A stretch of DNA of 64,000 nucleotides from Gigaspora margarita (GCA_009809945.1 WTPW01000341.1:1-64000), one strand, 5' to 3'. Shown: positions 8,785 to 22,500, counted from the stretch's first letter. The notes: a model not told the origin generated them from the sequence alone. Made by a program: numbers and translations.

Positions 8785-11700
8785 TAACAAACTTTCCAAC
8801 TGGCTCAATTCTGCTAAACTGTTCCTTAAAACTATTTATCATGCATGTAATCTTGAAAATTCCCAACATTTATATAATCATATTAACTAAGCTATTCAAA
8901 CAAGACAAGAAAAGCTATTATCCCAACCCACCAAAATGATCAAAGTATTCTCAATAGACATGTAGACCCTGTGCACCTTTACAATATCGCTATTCCTAAT
9001 TATATTATTACAGATACTCCATTAATTAAATAACATATTTCCACTACTCTGAACAATGGACACAACACCAACCATACAACCAAGATATTTTTAACCAATA
9101 TTGGTCACATGAATATACTCCAATTACAAGTATCAATGCAGCTTGGTACAACTCTATTCTACAACCAATTACACTTGAAGAAGTTCAATACACAATTAGT
9201 CAGTTCTCTAACAACAAAGCATGTGGACCTTCGGGAATTAGCTATGAAATGCTAAAGCACATAGGACCAGATATGCTCCAGACAATAACAGCACTACTTA
9301 ACTGATGCATTCAATCTCAAAACATTCCCAAACAATGGAAAGATAGTAGAATATATCCAATATCCAAAAAACAACATTTTGATGGCAATCTAACAATACT
9401 CGACCAATTAGCTTAATTGAACACACCAAAAAACTCTATACAAAAATTCTTACTAATCGCTTAAATCAGACCCTATTTGAACACCAAATACTTAACCCTC
9501 ACAACTATATTGCTTTACCTGGCAATAGTACAAATATTCCTATACACATACTTAACAACCTCATTGAATATGCACATTGTAACAAGCAATAGCTTTGGCT
9601 TCTATCACAAGATATAAGCAAAGTATACTCAAACTATCCTTTAAACAGCTTCAATTCCTCAACCAGCTAATTAACATTCTCACTAATCTTTTACTTTGCC
9701 AATCCAAACAAGTCATTACCAACCTTGTTCTATCTCCACGGTATTCTGTACATGATGGAATAGACCAAGGAGAAACAATATCACCACTCCTTTGGAGAAT
9801 ATACTATGATCCTCTTATTAACAAAATCAAAACCAACTTTACTGGGTACACAATATCCTCTATATATACTTCTTCTATTCATCCTGTACAAAACCAAACT
9901 ATCAAAACTTCAACCTCTGTTCTAGCATATATGGATGATACCTTATAGATCGCTCCTTCATATGATCAATTACAGCTAATACTTAATACTGCATCTACAT
10001 TCTACTCTATAGCACATATCAAAGTCAACTCTAGTAAATCAACTCTTATATCCAATACCCAATCTCAGCTTTCTCTACAATTCTTTAATTCTCAAATCTC
10101 TACCAAACCTCTGTATATGCCCTTTAAATTCCTTATAGCTACTGCTAAGTACTCTATACAGGGCAAACATATTACCCAAGAAACCTTCCAACTTCTCCAA
10201 ATATTGTGTACTAAAAAAATTACAGATAAACAGTCTGTTATATAATTAATAATGTTATTATCCCAATACTTGAATATTGTATATATAATATCATACTATC
10301 TAAATCACTATGTCTTAAACTTCTTTCTAAATACCTCACAATTGCAAAAAACAAATCTTATCTTGCATCAACTACCCCAAATAGCACAATGTTAAACTAC
10401 AATATTTATAGTATTAAGAACATTTGGGACATTCAATTACAACACCATATTCCCAACCTTTTATCATGAATTAACAACTTAAATCTCCTTGGTACAAGCA
10501 CACACATATGCTTATAGGATCTATAGAATAATCTCTGGTCACCTATAAATATATTACAACATCCTAACCCAAAAATTGATGGCCCTAACAAAAATACAAC
10601 AACCTGTAAAATTATCTACCTCTTAAACTATACTAGCTTATCTATTAATGCCAATTCCTACAACAATAAACCCTATACACTACAATTCCCTTATATATTT
10701 CTTGAGTCTATTCTCAATACCCATCCTTAGTACTTACTCTTTAAAAAACAACTTTGCACTAAAAATATTATCTACTTTCAACAACTTACATCTTTCAACA
10801 ACTCCGCTTTGTTAGAATGGAATCATATTTTATCTTGTACTGATCAACTATATACAGGTCGTAAACCAGACTGGTTCACTACTCTTGAACAAACAATCCT
10901 ATCTAATCATACAACCTGTTCTATTTCCTCACGCTTACAACTACCACCTATCAATACTCTATCATTTACTACAGGCTACTTCTGTAGTAAATCCAAGCCT
11001 TGGCTCATTACATATGATGAAAATACCCAGAACATTATTATAGGAAAAGCTTGTAAATTCAATAACAATACCAATACAATTAGTATTACACATTGGACTA
11101 TTCAAATAAATATTTCTAACTCTAACCTTTATCCATCATTTGAAACTATCTGCAGACCCTGTATGGATTGTAGTTACAATACTAATAGAATCCTTAATCA
11201 TTGTACCTTTGACATCTCAGCTACACTTCTACTCAGTTTAATAGTAGAAGATGTTACTATAACCCTTCTAACAAACTTAAAATCTACACCAATATTTTAG
11301 ATTCACTTTACTCTATAGCTGCTCGCAATATGCAAAATATATCTCCTACCCCAATACTACAAATTTTCCTAAATCCCATTCACGAAATCTTTATACCTAA
11401 TACTGCCTCTAACTCTTTATTTCAAATTGCATCCTATAACCAACAATTTAACTCTTTTACCTTTTACACTGATAGTTCAGTTAGCAATATTACTAATGAA
11501 ATATGCAAAATGAGTATTGGTTGGATCCAAACCCATAACAACTTTACCCTCTAGCATATTCTGCTCAAATACATTATTGGCCCACTTCCTACAAAGCTGA
11601 ACTTACAGCTATTCTTTTAGCAGTCAGCACATGCTCACGCAATAGCACAATATCTATATATACTGATTCCTAATCTACTATCTCTAAATTCAACAACTTA

Positions 11701-12830
11701 ATCAAAAAACCTCTTCCTTCCCATAAACAATACTCTTACAACTATTGCCCTATATGGCATATTCTAATCAACTTCATTCAATCATATAACATCCAAATCA
11801 CACTACACAAAGTACCTGCACACCAAGATTGTCCATTCAACAACCTCACTAACAACCTTGCAAAAAATCCTAACTCACACTCAAACACATACCTTGATTT
11901 TAACTATAACAATATCTACAATTTATCTACTCTCTATCTTTCCATAATACAATTATAGAACAATCAGCCTGCAGAGCAATTAAAAACATATGCAATGCAC
12001 ACATTATTGCAATGTAGTCCTCCTAACAATGTATAAACAATATTATTCCTTTGTCTAACCAAATAGACTAGAATGCAACATGGCTTTATCTCAACAACAA
12101 TCACAAATGCACAAACAATTACACTAATTCTTACCTTAACCAATCCGAATCTTTCAAAATTAAAATTATTCTCCAACTTCTTTCCACCCTATCTCATTTA
12201 CACAGCCTTTATCCATCATACTACTCTTCAATTAATTGTATAAACTGTAATACACATGAACACAATTTACACTGGCTTACTTGCTCTAATACAACCAATA
12301 TTTCACAAATTATACAAAACTCTATCCAACAAATTATTACTACTCGAAACCTTGACATTTCTACTGCACAACTACATGATCTTCACAACCAACTTATACA
12401 ATATCCATGCCTATCCTTTAACAATAACAATAACCAATCTACTACTATTTATATAACTATTCAAGGGTTTGTTCCCATATCACTTATTAATACAATTTTT
12501 GCCTTCACTAGCTTCTATAAACTAGCTTCAGATATAACTATTAAGTTACTTCTTAAATTATCACATAATATCTATGAAATATTATAGAAGCCTTACTGTT
12601 CTAAACTTTCTACTTACAAGAGACAATTATCTAATACTCCTAATACACTTTCTATACCATCCAAATCCTCTAATCATTCTACTACACTTTTATATACCAG
12701 AATCCCATATACCTATAGCTGTATATGTGGCCTTCCTGAACAACAACTTACTAGTAATCAATGTCCACCACTAGGATTAGCTTTACGTATAATCTCTATC
12801 TGGTCTACTATGTGAACCTTATATAGTTTT
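8785..12830 (+). pseudogene. Family-1 ORF2: RT, RNase H, zinc finger; broken
   Basis: Reverse transcriptase signatures in order: NKACGPSGISYEML (9217-9258), a QDIS catalytic-Asp block near 9600, DGIDQGETISPLLW (about 9754-9795), then an intact YMDD at 9928-9939. The RNase H follows with FYTDSS near 11464, a YKAEL block near 11595 and YTDS near 11660. A CxxC...HxxxC zinc motif lies near 12238-12288 and a second CxC-type motif near 12715-12770. Several frameshifts and many TAA, TAG and TGA stops break the frame, so no protein is made. Motifs and order fit non-LTR elements of the I/Tad type. The former role was cDNA synthesis at the nicked target and removal of the RNA strand. Confidence 0.8.
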
Positions 12831-12861
12831 CCTACTAATTCAATATTAGATATACAAATCT

Positions 12862-13032
12862 AGGTGAGTTTTAACCACTCTAGCCGGTTTAGGTTGCAGA
12901 TAAATTAGTCTTAGTCTCATACTTGTTTAATAATTTGTACATGTAGTAATTTTGTATTAATATAAAATGTACCCAAAGCTGCCCATGGAGGCACTTTTAC
13001 AAGTTAATAAAGATTGAGACAAAACCTCACCT
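12862..13032 (+). promoter_or_regulatory. Family-1 LINE 3' UTR bounded by AGGTGAG/CTCACCT
   Basis: The 3' UTR starts with AGGTGAG (12862-12868) and ends with CTCACCT (13026-13032) just before the poly(A); adjacent T/A runs (TTTT/AAAA) can extend the stem. The same arrangement is in LINE C (54635-54802). It would place the whole 3' UTR in a closed loop and may be the RNA signal read by the RT; that function is inference. Confidence 0.55.
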
Positions 13033-13052
13033 TAATACAAAAAAAAAAAAGG

Positions 13053-13366
13053 TTTTTCTTTTTATTTAAATATGTATGTTATGGTACGTTACAATTTTTT
13101 TTAACATTATTTTTTTTTTTAATTTATTTTTTTTTAATTTTTTTTTTATTTATTTATTTTAATTTTATTTATTTATATTGGTACTGTATTTAAATAAGCA
13201 GTAGTGGTCACTGGTTATATGAGCGGTATAAAGATAAGTATTCAATTTTTTTTATTTTTTTTATTTTTTTACTAATATAATTATTATTTTTTTTTCTTCT
13301 TACAGTACTTTATTTCATAGATTTGATATTTTTGTGATACAAAAATAGATACTACTATTCTACAAG
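13053..13366. other. T-rich intergenic DNA
   Basis: Long T and TTTA runs with no open frame or clear repeat boundary. Confidence 0.6.
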
Positions 13367-13441
13367 TCTGACATCACTCTTTCTTGCTAATCAAGTCAAG
13401 TGCGATCTGCCACACCAGTTTAAACTGGGGGCTATGTCAGA
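13367..13441. repeat. Stem-loop with inner 14-bp palindrome at family-2 LINE 3' end
   Basis: TCTGACAT (13367-13374) pairs with ATGTCAGA (13434-13441); inside is the perfect palindrome CCAGTTTAAACTGG (13415-13428). It lies at the likely 3' end of the minus-strand family-2 LINE and may be part of its 3' UTR. Confidence 0.45.
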
Positions 13442-13559
13442 TGCCCTAAAAGTATATGTAAAAAGGTTTGATTTTTTTTGTTATATAATTTTTTACTGCT
13501 AACAACCATCCCGATTCCCTTCTATTACTTTCCGACTTCACGTTTGTACTATTATCGAG

Positions 13560-16500
13560 TGGTTCTTTGTTCCTGGATTCGTAACTTTAGCTTGGACTTC
13601 TTGCAGTTTGTTTTTAGACTTCTTTCTTGTTGATTTCACTTTCTTCTCTTTTCTTTGGATGTTATTCACTTTTTCCCACTCAATCACGTATTAGCACCTT
13701 ATTTTCTAGATTTCTTCATAGAACAGATTCCACAGGAGACTTGATAAATCCTCAAATATTGTATTTGTCCTTGATGCTGAGAGAAGGTTTCCTTTAAGCT
13801 TGTTCCAGCTTCCGCTTTGGATTAGGCCCTTGCTTATATCGATTCTTTTGTTCAATTCTTCACTTTTTGTTGTTCCCAGATAAATTGATCAAAGTTGTGT
13901 CTTGGAGACCCTGAGCTTTTCTTCTGGTGCGCAACTAGACCATACAGTAGAGATTGCTGTTGCTGTGATCTTTTTCCAGTTTTCTTCTAAGAATTGACAT
14001 GTTGTTAGGTGGTCTTGAGTTTCGACCACTTGTTTTTTACATAAAACACAGTTAGTTGAATTATATAGATTCAGTTTTCATCTAAACATGTCTTCAAGAA
14101 TGGGAAGCTTGTTATGTAGACACTTGATCCAGGTGCGGAATTTTTTGCTGCATTCCGTTGATTTACAGTGGACACCTGTTAACTTTTTTGCTTTTTTCCA
14201 TACAAGATCCCAGTAGTATTCTAATGTATTTTTGTCTAGCTTGATTTTGGAAATTTCTATTGAGTACCACCACTCAAGACCAATTTTGAGGTCCAGCATT
14301 GTTTTGGTTAGATTTCTTGGTGAACTTTCTACCAGATGGTTTTTTCAAAAAAGAGTTGAAGCAAATCTAGGAATCTAAGTAAGGTTTATTGTTTCTGTTG
14401 TAGGTTTTTCAGCACCTTTTTTTGCTAGTACATCTGCTCTGTCATTCCATTTATTACCACTATGACTTTTAACTTTAACTAATTCTAATCTAAAATTTTT
14501 AATTCTAACTAAATTAACTATTCTAAATGCTAATCCTATATTTTTTTGTTTTAACCACTGTCTATTTGTGTACCACTTAAATCCTTTTTCTATAACTGAA
14601 ATTGCTGAAGCACTATCAGTAAAAATTTTAACTATTTTTCCACGTGGAGTTGTCAAGAGGGCCAAACAAATAGCTACTAGCTCCGGTCTTGTAGAAGAAG
14701 GCCAATTTATGATTTTAGCACAGCCTTTATTGAGGACGGTCTCTATATCCTGGCTGATTTGGATCCAGCTAAGACCCATACTTTTTTCAGAAATGCATAG
14801 GTCATGAGTTTGTTTTTCGAGTAGAGAACTATCTGTATAATAAATAAGAGTATCATCTGGTGATTTTGAATTCTTCTCAAGGGCTTCACAAATTCATTGC
14901 ATTGTCTGAGGTCCTAGTAGTTGTTGCAGCAACAAGGTCGTTTCAACTGAGTTAATCTGAATTGATGAGTTGCATGGGCTTTCTGAAACAGCTTCATGCT
15001 TTTGGCATTTTTTTCCTAAGTCTAAAAGGCTTTCCTGATTTAGTTCTAGTCGTCTTTTATTATTTTCTATTTGAAGTTTGGGAAGTGTACCTACTATATC
15101 TTTTTTAGTGATCCATTTGGAGCAGTAGCCATTATCTCTACTTTTGGAGTCATTGCAGCCTTTGCATTTTTCTAAAACCATTGTGCCCTTATCGGATGTG
15201 CTGCTCTAGTGTTCAATTAGGAGCTTTTTTTCTGTTTTCTTTATTGTTTTCCCATAGTGCACTTGGTTGTCGTTAGAGAGCACCATTACCCATTTTTTTT
15301 GTTTTTTATCATCAGAGTCCTTGGCTAACTTTAGCTCAGAAAAATTATGCTTGGAAGGACCTATTTCATATGGATGTTTAACATGCTGTGATGTGTTATT
15401 AGCCAAAATCTCTTTTTTCAACAGTTCAAACCATTTTGGTTTTTTTCTTTTGTTCGACTTTGCTCTTAGTAGTTTGAACTGACACCAATTTAACATCAAA
15501 TTTTGTTCTGGAGTTATTAGCTGATCTGAAAAGAAAAGGTTGTATTTGTCGAGAGCTTTTGCAGTTGTAAAGTTCAAATTTGCCCCCAGAATTTTGCTTA
15601 TGCAGCAGCTTCCCTGGAATCTCTATATCTGTTCATTCAGAACAAAGTTTAGTTTTAGACTTTGTGCATTAAAAAGCCACTTTTCTGTAAGATTCCATTT
15701 CAATAAACGTTTGAGAAGCTATTGATCTAGAGTTTTCTAGCTTGCACTTGGTGATCTTGTTAAAAGCAAGCCCTGGTGATATCTAATTCTTGTCATAGCC
15801 TCCTCAGCACTGCTTGCATTAAGTCTTAACTAAAGCCTGAGAGTCTGCTTCGCTACAATTTCTTCCCATAGACCTTTTGCATTGATGAAGTTTTTATGTT
15901 TGATTATGTAGTTTGGTGTGATGCTTGAAGTTCTGCTTTTTGTTTGATTAGTTGAATTAACGGTTTTTGTATTTTTTCAACATTTTGTCTTGATAGTCTT
16001 GTTGTTTGAAGGAGATAAGCCAGTTTGGGTATAATATATGCGCTATTAATGTACGTAAGTTGGCTTATTGTTGCTTTTTTGAGCTTCAGCAACTGGATTG
16101 TTGCCACAACTATACTACGGGCTTTGTTTTGGACCTGAATCTCCTTGAGTTGCATGTTAATCCAAACACTGAGAAACTGTGTGATATTGCTCCTATTCTC
16201 AGCAAAGATTTTTGTATTGTTTAGCATTAGAAAGTTTTCTTGTTTTTTCTTCTCAGAATTAAGAACTACGAGTTTAGACTTCTTATTGTTAATTTCTATA
16301 CTGTTTAGGCTGTAGAAACTCTCTGCCAATTCCATAATCTTTTTCATTTGATCTTTGCTATTGCTAATCTAAGTAGTGTCGTCAGCAAAAGCAAGCACTG
16401 ATTGATGGTGTTCTATTTTTTTAAAAGAGTTATTTTGTAAATTGACTGGAATTTGGATGCTCATTTTATAACCTATATCTTGGGATTTTTGGATTCTCTC

Positions 16501-19060
16501 AAGTAGTGAATCGTAGAAAATCTACCATAGTAGTGGTGAGATAGCTTCGCCTTGGTCTATCCTTTTGGAAATTACAAATGCATCAGTCTTGCCTGCTTCA
16601 GTTAGAACCTGTGCATTTCTTTGGTAGAACATATCACAAGTAAATTCTGCTATATGATTCAGAATTTTGATTCTGCATAGTGATCGTTTTAGCATATTTA
16701 GTGGTACAGAATCAAAAGCTCTTCGCATGTCTTGGAACAAGATCCAAAGTTCCTTGTTGTTTCTCTGGCATCTTCAACAATATTGTTTAGGATATAGATT
16801 GGTGTTTCCATAGAATTTCCTAGAAGACTTACGTAATTTGGTCCTTAAAGTACATTGTAGTAAGAACAAATTTGGGAAATTCTATTTGTTAGATCTTTGT
16901 AACATATTTTTGAAAAGTTTATAAGAGGGCGATTGGTCACACATTATTTAAATCGAAGTTCCAATTGCTGTTTTTGGGAATTGGGTAGATTATTGCCAGT
17001 TTCTACTTAAAGGGAATTGATTTTGTCTTTAGGCAAATATTTTCAAATCTTCTAAAGGGTCTCTGGGCTTAAAGCTAGCTGCTTTAATTAAGGAATAAGA
17101 AATGCCTGAACTACCAGGGGCTAAGTTTGTACTTAGATCCCTGAGCATTTCTTCCTATTTTTTGTCTTTTATTGGGCTGTCTAAATTGTTGAACCATTCT
17201 GATTTAATTTGTGATTTGGGTTTGTACCACTGGTCACAGTCCATAGAAGATGTGTGTCTGTTTAGGCCTTCTTTACCGAAATAGTTCTCGAAGAACTCTT
17301 TTGTCTCACATTTGATGTCATCTTGTTCTGTCCACAAACATCTAGCTTTCTTATCTCCAGTTAGCAACCGATCTATTTTAATCTTGCTAAAGGGTTTATC
17401 AAGTAGACTGGCCAATATTTTTTCCTGGTTACCATCAATCGTTTCACACCTTTCAGAAATCCTATCATTAATTATTTTGATTCGTGCTTGCTCTAGTTCT
17501 TGAACATTTTTTTCTTAAGTATTTTTCACTAGCCTTTAAGGTCATCTAGAACTTCGTCTGTCTAACATTCATTTTGAAGAGTTATGCTCAAGTCTAGTTC
17601 CTTGTTAATTCTATGTAGTAGACTTCTTAGAGCATTTAAATCTACTTTGGGGATTCGTAGGCCCTTCGATTTTCTGCCTTTGCTAATCCACTTGCCCAAA
17701 GTAACTAGATTTCTGTGTAGTTTCGACTTGGGCCTGAGTTTTCATTTGTTTGCAACTGTATTAGTGATCTTTTTCTTGGGGATGTTCTTGTGAGCTGCTG
17801 TGAGGATACTGCTTTCTATCACATCCCATAAGTCATTTATATTCTTACAATCAGCAAGATTTAATTCTTCTTCAGTTTTAAACAGGTATTCTGTGTTGGT
17901 GTTGGTCGAAAGTAAATTATCAAGGTCTGTACGGTATGAGTTCCAGTTATCCACTTTTGCCTCGTCATATAGGAAGATTGTTCTTTTGGTTTGATTTTTC
18001 TTAATTTTCGCTAGATTACAATTTGAGGTCAAGTGAATTAGGTCAAATGAAGCCAACACCATATCGTGATCACTTCCTGTGAGAGTGTCAATTTCTATAA
18101 TATCTGCTGCTAACAGTCCAAGGGATATATCGTTAGAAGCCCATATTTGGTCTATTCTTGTGCTACTCGAGCTATTTGTCCAAGTGAACGCTTTTCCGGT
18201 TGGGTTCAGGACTCTATATGTATCAGCAAAACCATTCTTGTTTAGCCAATTATGTAGCAGTAATTTTTTGTTTGGAGTTCCACATGTCTCAGATGCTTTG
18301 TCTATGTTTGGGTCAATAATAGCATTGAAATCTCCAAGAATTATAAAGTGGGTGTTCAGGCTCTTTTCATATATTTGTTTATTACCTCTTGCTGTACTTT
18401 TTTTATCTTTAATTTATCATTCAGTGGCAGATAAATAACCATAATTGTGATAATAAGTTGTTTGAAAAAGAGATCTACTGTTAGCATATAGCTACTAGAT
18501 TTGAATATATTTCCTATGTGTTTTTCCCACTTTTTATCTATTAGAAGGCCCACTCCAGAACCTTTCTTTTTGTCTTTGCCAGCATTGGATCAGAAAGACA
18601 TAAAGTTCAAATTTTCCTTTGTAATATGATATTCTTCTTTACTTGAAATGGTTGTCTCGGTAATTCCGCAAACGTTAATTGATTTTTTTTCCAACCACTC
18701 TGAGAGGTCTCTAAGTTTCAGAGGGTTTTGTTTAAGACCATTTATATTGTGACCTGCAATATTTAGAACTAGTCTCTGGTTGTTTTTGATTTCTTCTATT
18801 AAAGATGGGGTTGTTGTGTATGAGTTGTTCTCTAATGAGTTTGCACTATTTTTGTCTTGCGATAACTGTTGTTGTTCTTCTTGATGGTTATTGTTGTTTT
18901 TAAACTTTTCTATAGCTGTATAAGCTTTGTGACTATAGTAATCCAAACTTGGGTTGCCGTAAGGAGTTTTTGCGAGAGGCTCGATTTGGCTTTTAAGTTG
19001 AAAGTTTGGGGTTGGATGTTGTATATGGTCATACTGATTTAATGGAGCCTCCCGTATTTG
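13560..19060 (-). pseudogene. Family-2 ORF2: APE endonuclease, RT, RNase H, zinc motif; broken
   Basis: Domains in order on the minus strand. Endonuclease: HNINGL and ITET near 18790-18660, GDFNA near 18325, a TRIDQIW block near 18160, and GSDHDMV near 18070. RT: APGSSGISY near 17120; the F-D block RRAFDSVP near 16715; RIDQGEAISPLLW near 16565; LAFADD with FADD at 16389-16378. RNase H follows, then a CxxC-x9-HxxxC zinc motif near 13980-14030. The frame is broken by at least a dozen stops and frameshifts, for example one TGA before the RNase H. The domain set and order match RNase H-bearing LINEs of the I/Tad group; the exact clade needs a tree. Confidence 0.8.
14375..14865 (-). pseudogene. 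RNase H domain of family-2 LINE, open and motif-complete
   Basis: Part of the ORF2 above but in a single open stretch of about 160 codons. The four acidic positions of a type I RNase H are visible: Asp in YYTDSS (near 14840), Glu in RPELVAI (near 14685), Asp in IFTDSAS (near 14620), and the final Asp in KWNDRADVLAKKG (near 14430), preceded by a His in KSHSG. A TGA just upstream (about 14895) separates it from the rest. It would degrade RNA in the RNA:cDNA hybrid during integration. Confidence 0.75.
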
Positions 19061-19280
19061 TTGTGGTACAACTGAGGCGCCCTTAGGATAACAAAGCAGG
19101 TACTACCTGCTTGTGTTTATCCTTTTTGGTTCCAAGTTCCAGATTATCTAATCTGCTAAGTATATTGCACATCATTGTACCTATTTCTCCAATTTGTTCT
19201 CCTGTATTGTAGCTATTTTCTGATTCTCTTTATTCTTATGCTTTTTTATGTAGAGTCAGTAAGTATGTTGTTAAATTGAT

Positions 19281-20585
19281 CTAGATTTCTTGTACTATTC
19301 GACTTAGCCTGCTTTGGTTTAATTTCTTTTTTTCTATTTCACTGGGTTGCGAATATGATATCAGTGTTACTATCTTAGGTATTCTAATTTTGGCTTCTCT
19401 AACTAATCTATTTTCTTTCCATAGCAGCTTAGTGTTGTAGTAATAAATCTTGGATCTACATGCATCCTGTAAGTCCTGTAGAGAATCAAAGAACACTATA
19501 GCTATTTTGCGTTGGTTATTATTACTATTGTTTGGTATAAATACTCCTTTGACTTTAAATGCTTTTAGTTGTCGTAATAGAGTAATTTCTTCTGCCGTTT
19601 TAGGCAGGTTTTGCAAAGTTGCTTTTATTTCCCTTCTTTTATTTAGAATTGCTTTATCGAATTTCCCTGGAGTGGTTCTCAATAGTTTTCCTTCTTCAAA
19701 ATGAATAGACCATGCCTTTTGAAGCACCAATAGTCTTGCCAGGTTGTTAGCCTTGATTTTATGAACATGGCTCTAAATTTTTCTATGTTTTGAGTTTTAA
19801 TTATTTCCACTTTGCCATAGAAGTTGAGGCATCTTTTAATTTTATTAGAGTATATATTAAGAGGTATGTCCCATAGATTGAAATGATAATCAAGGTCATT
19901 CTGAGGTTTTCTTGTTAAGAACTCTCTAGAGTTAGCTGGAGCCCATATTGAACCAAAAATATCTAGTGTATTTGTTTTCATTTTTTTTCTAGTATCGTTG
20001 ACAGTAGCGGAATTTACTGGACTTCTAGAATCTTGTATTTTATGTTTGTTAGTTTGGTTGGCTGAAGATGAGCTAGTCGAGAACTCAATTCTCACCTGGT
20101 TGCTAGTTTCTTGAATGTCTTCTGTATCTTCCATTGGAATTATGATGTTTGATTGCTGTAAATTTAAAAAAATCTTCTTGGTGATCTCTTTACTAAGTGA
20201 TTCTTGTATAAGTTTGTTCTGAATTTCGTCCGTTCCATAGTCAGTTGTTCCACATTTAAAAGTTTCTAGTAACAATTTTTTTGTATCAGTTTGGACATTG
20301 TTATCCTTATCTTGTTCATGTAATAATCCTTCTAGAAAAGTTTCTTTTTCCCTGAAGAGAGATTGGTTACTTGATTGTTTGTAATTAAAGTAGTCGTATC
20401 TTTGTAATGATGCTCTTATAGTTGTGATGATTTTTGGGTTATTGACCCCTAGCTATTGGGCAATAATCTTGTCTTTTTTGAGCACAAACTGGTCATGTGC
20501 CACATCGATCTGTGATGAGACTTGGAAAACTTGCTTGAATAAGTCTTTCACTTCTAACAGGAATTCTATATCTGGTTATTAAAGC
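19281..20585 (-). pseudogene. Family-2 LINE ORF1 with RRM-like folds, broken
   Basis: Reading starts near 20585 and continues to 19281 with one stop (TAG near 20453) and one frameshift near 19700. The N-terminal half is helical and polar; a Ser/Thr/Asn-rich linker follows; then an RRM-like segment (LWDIPLNIYS... near 19880-19820) and a second near 19570-19440 (KGVFIPNN, then IAIVFFDS). Both have the alternating hydrophobic strands expected of RNA-recognition motifs, and paired RRMs are common in LINE ORF1 proteins. Expected role: binding the element RNA. The RRM call is by pattern, so moderate. Confidence 0.55.
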
Positions 20586-20599
20586 TTTACTTTGAAGTT

Positions 20600-21300
20600 A
20601 TTTGATTAATTAACATGTAAACGTGTTTGTTTTGTTTGTTCGTTTGTTAGATAATTATCTTTTTAGTTTGTTTACTAGTTCCTGATTTAGTAGTATTGCC
20701 GATACGTGTTTGTTTTGTTTTGATGCACAGTATGATCTGCAGTACAGGGTCACAGTGAATCCCCACTTAGGTATTGAAAACAGCGATAAAAAATTTTTCT
20801 TAACTAATAGGCGAAGTAGTTTCTTCGTTTTGCAATAAAGTATGCCAGAATTAATAGATTCTAAATTTAGTTCTAACTTCCAGTTTTAGACTTTGACTTG
20901 GTAGTTGTTTCGTTAAGTTGTAATCCAACTTGTTCTATGAATCTATTCTTTAAGTATTGTTTTCCTGGAGTTAAAAATTTTTCTTGTAAGAAATTTCACA
21001 GACAATACAGGACTTGTGCTCTGCTTTGGCTTTGTAGCCTTAGTTGTATCTACTTAGATTTAGTGTTTTGTATAGTAATTAATACTGTTAAGTGGCAAAA
21101 AATTGGGTATTATTTTTGCTCCAGTTTTGGCTCAAGTGATTGTTGAAGAGAGTAGCACTAATATAATTATTCATTTTATTATAAATTTTTTTACTAATAT
21201 AATTTTTATTTAATGTACTTAGCTGATTTCGGTTCGCTTCTTTACAATATTGTGCGAAACTAAAACTTGGCACTTTATATTGAATGGCCCCTAAAGTATT
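20600..21300. other. Upstream flank of family-2 LINE, no gene
   Basis: Probable LINE 5' UTR to about 20910, where composition changes; the 5' boundary is not resolved. The rest is AT-rich. The open frames here are short and cross no recognisable motif. Confidence 0.45.
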
Positions 21301-21333
21301 AAAAGATCATAAAGAGGATATTTGGTTACTAGA

Positions 21334-21726
21334 CATATTAGCAGAACCCCAAACGATCTATATAATGTCATATTTGAAAAATCGCTAACAGAGGGCCATT
21401 TTTTTAAAAAGGTTATATTTGAAAAGTAGGTATTGGGTAAAAAGGTTATATTTGAAAATGGGTAATGGGCAAAATAAATATATTTGAAGAATGGTAATAG
21501 AGTAATTTTTTCAAATGTTATATTTGAAAAGCGGTAATAGAAATAGTGAGCATTGGTTTCAGTTTTTTTTTATTTTTATTTTTTTTTTTTAGAGAGCATT
21601 GGTTCCAGTTTTTTTTATTTTAATTTTTTTTTGTTTTTTTAAAGAGCATTGGGACCATTTTTTATTTTTTTAGAGAGTGTTGGTTCAGTTTTTTTTGGAG
21701 GGTTTTTTTTAGAGAGTGTTTGTTCT

Positions 21727-21762
<36 letters not shown>

Positions 21763-21990
21763 TAGAGGTATTGGGTCCATTTTTTTTTTTTTAGAGAGCA
21801 TTGGTTTGAACCAATTTTTTTGAAAGCTTACATTTTGAAAATTGGTAACTAATACCAAAGTTGGTACCTGATGTTTGAAATGTAGCTAATATATACCAAA
21901 GTAGAACTGCTAACAGAAAAAATTTTTACTATGATCCTCAAATATAACCTCTCATAGATTATTTGGGGTTCTATATTAGCCATAGAATTA
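21334..21990. mobile_element. TIR element with tandem T-rich core
   Basis: About 50-bp imperfect inverted ends share CATATTAGCAGAACCCCAAA-like sequence (left 21334-21384, right about 21938-21990). The core holds two tandem families: GGTTATATTTGAAAA units (21407-21540) and AGAGAGCATTGGTTCCAG-T(n) units (21550-21810) with long T runs. No coding region. Confidence 0.5.
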
Positions 21991-22339
21991 TTTGAAGAAA
22001 GGCCTCTATGGTATCCCATAGGACAATGACTTGTGTTGGTAGAAGTTTTAGGAATGTGCCATCCAGTTCTTTTGTCGTTAGTGCCAGATAAGTTTCAAGT
22101 TTCTTTATATATTTATTTATTTATTTATTCATTATTACTTACTTCTTTCTTTTACTTTAGGCTTGTGCTTTGCTAGAGTGCTGAAATTGGATGCCAAGAA
22201 TGTAGATGAGGAATCTATTGGAGCTGTCACTGGAGCCATTATCATTGGTGTGTGTTTGTGACTTCTGGTATAAGATATTGGTCGATTCAGTTAATTTCTT
22301 CATTCCTTTTTTTTTACAGTACTAATATTTCTTTTTTTC

Positions 22340-22500
22340 TTTAGAATGAATGTAGTACAATTGAATGTAGCGCAATAGTAGAATGACATAGTATAATAGT
22401 AGAAAGTATGTAGCACAATAGACATAGCAAGATAGTTTGGGACATAGCAAGATAGTATGGGATGTAGCATGATAGTTAGTATGGGGCATAGCATAATATG
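22340..22500 (+). repeat. GACATAGCAAGATAGTATGG-like tandem repeat
   Basis: Roughly seven degenerate units of about 20 bp, the best being GACATAGCAAGATAGTWTGG at 22421-22460. The overlapping minus-strand frames are a by-product of the repeat. Confidence 0.6.

Larger units (their letters stand above)
8785..13052 (+). mobile_element. Family-1 LINE, 5'-truncated (copy B) with poly(A)
   Basis: Contains the RT, RNase H and C-terminal zinc motifs, 3' UTR and a 12-base poly(A) (about 13039-13050) of the element also seen at 43081-54815. ORF1, the ORF2 N-terminus and the endonuclease are missing, the usual 5' truncation of target-primed reverse transcription. No clear target duplication was found beside the AT-rich ends. 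Confidence 0.85.
13390..20600 (-). mobile_element. Family-2 LINE, nearly full length (copy D)
   Basis: Minus-strand non-LTR retrotransposon: ORF1 with RRM-like parts (20585-19281), then ORF2 with APE endonuclease, RT, RNase H and a zinc motif (about 19060-13560). It differs clearly from family 1 in protein sequence and in its RT box, FADD rather than YMDD. The ends are approximate. It is moderately decayed: domains remain readable in long open pieces. Confidence 0.8.

Noticed and set aside
13367..13441. Self-cleaving ribozyme at the LINE end
   Set aside because: No hammerhead core (CTGATGA with GAAA) or HDV-like double pseudoknot pattern could be traced.
15204..18440. Plus-strand frames within family-2 LINE
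   Set aside because: Antisense shadows of the minus-strand RT/endonuclease, whose motifs are clear.
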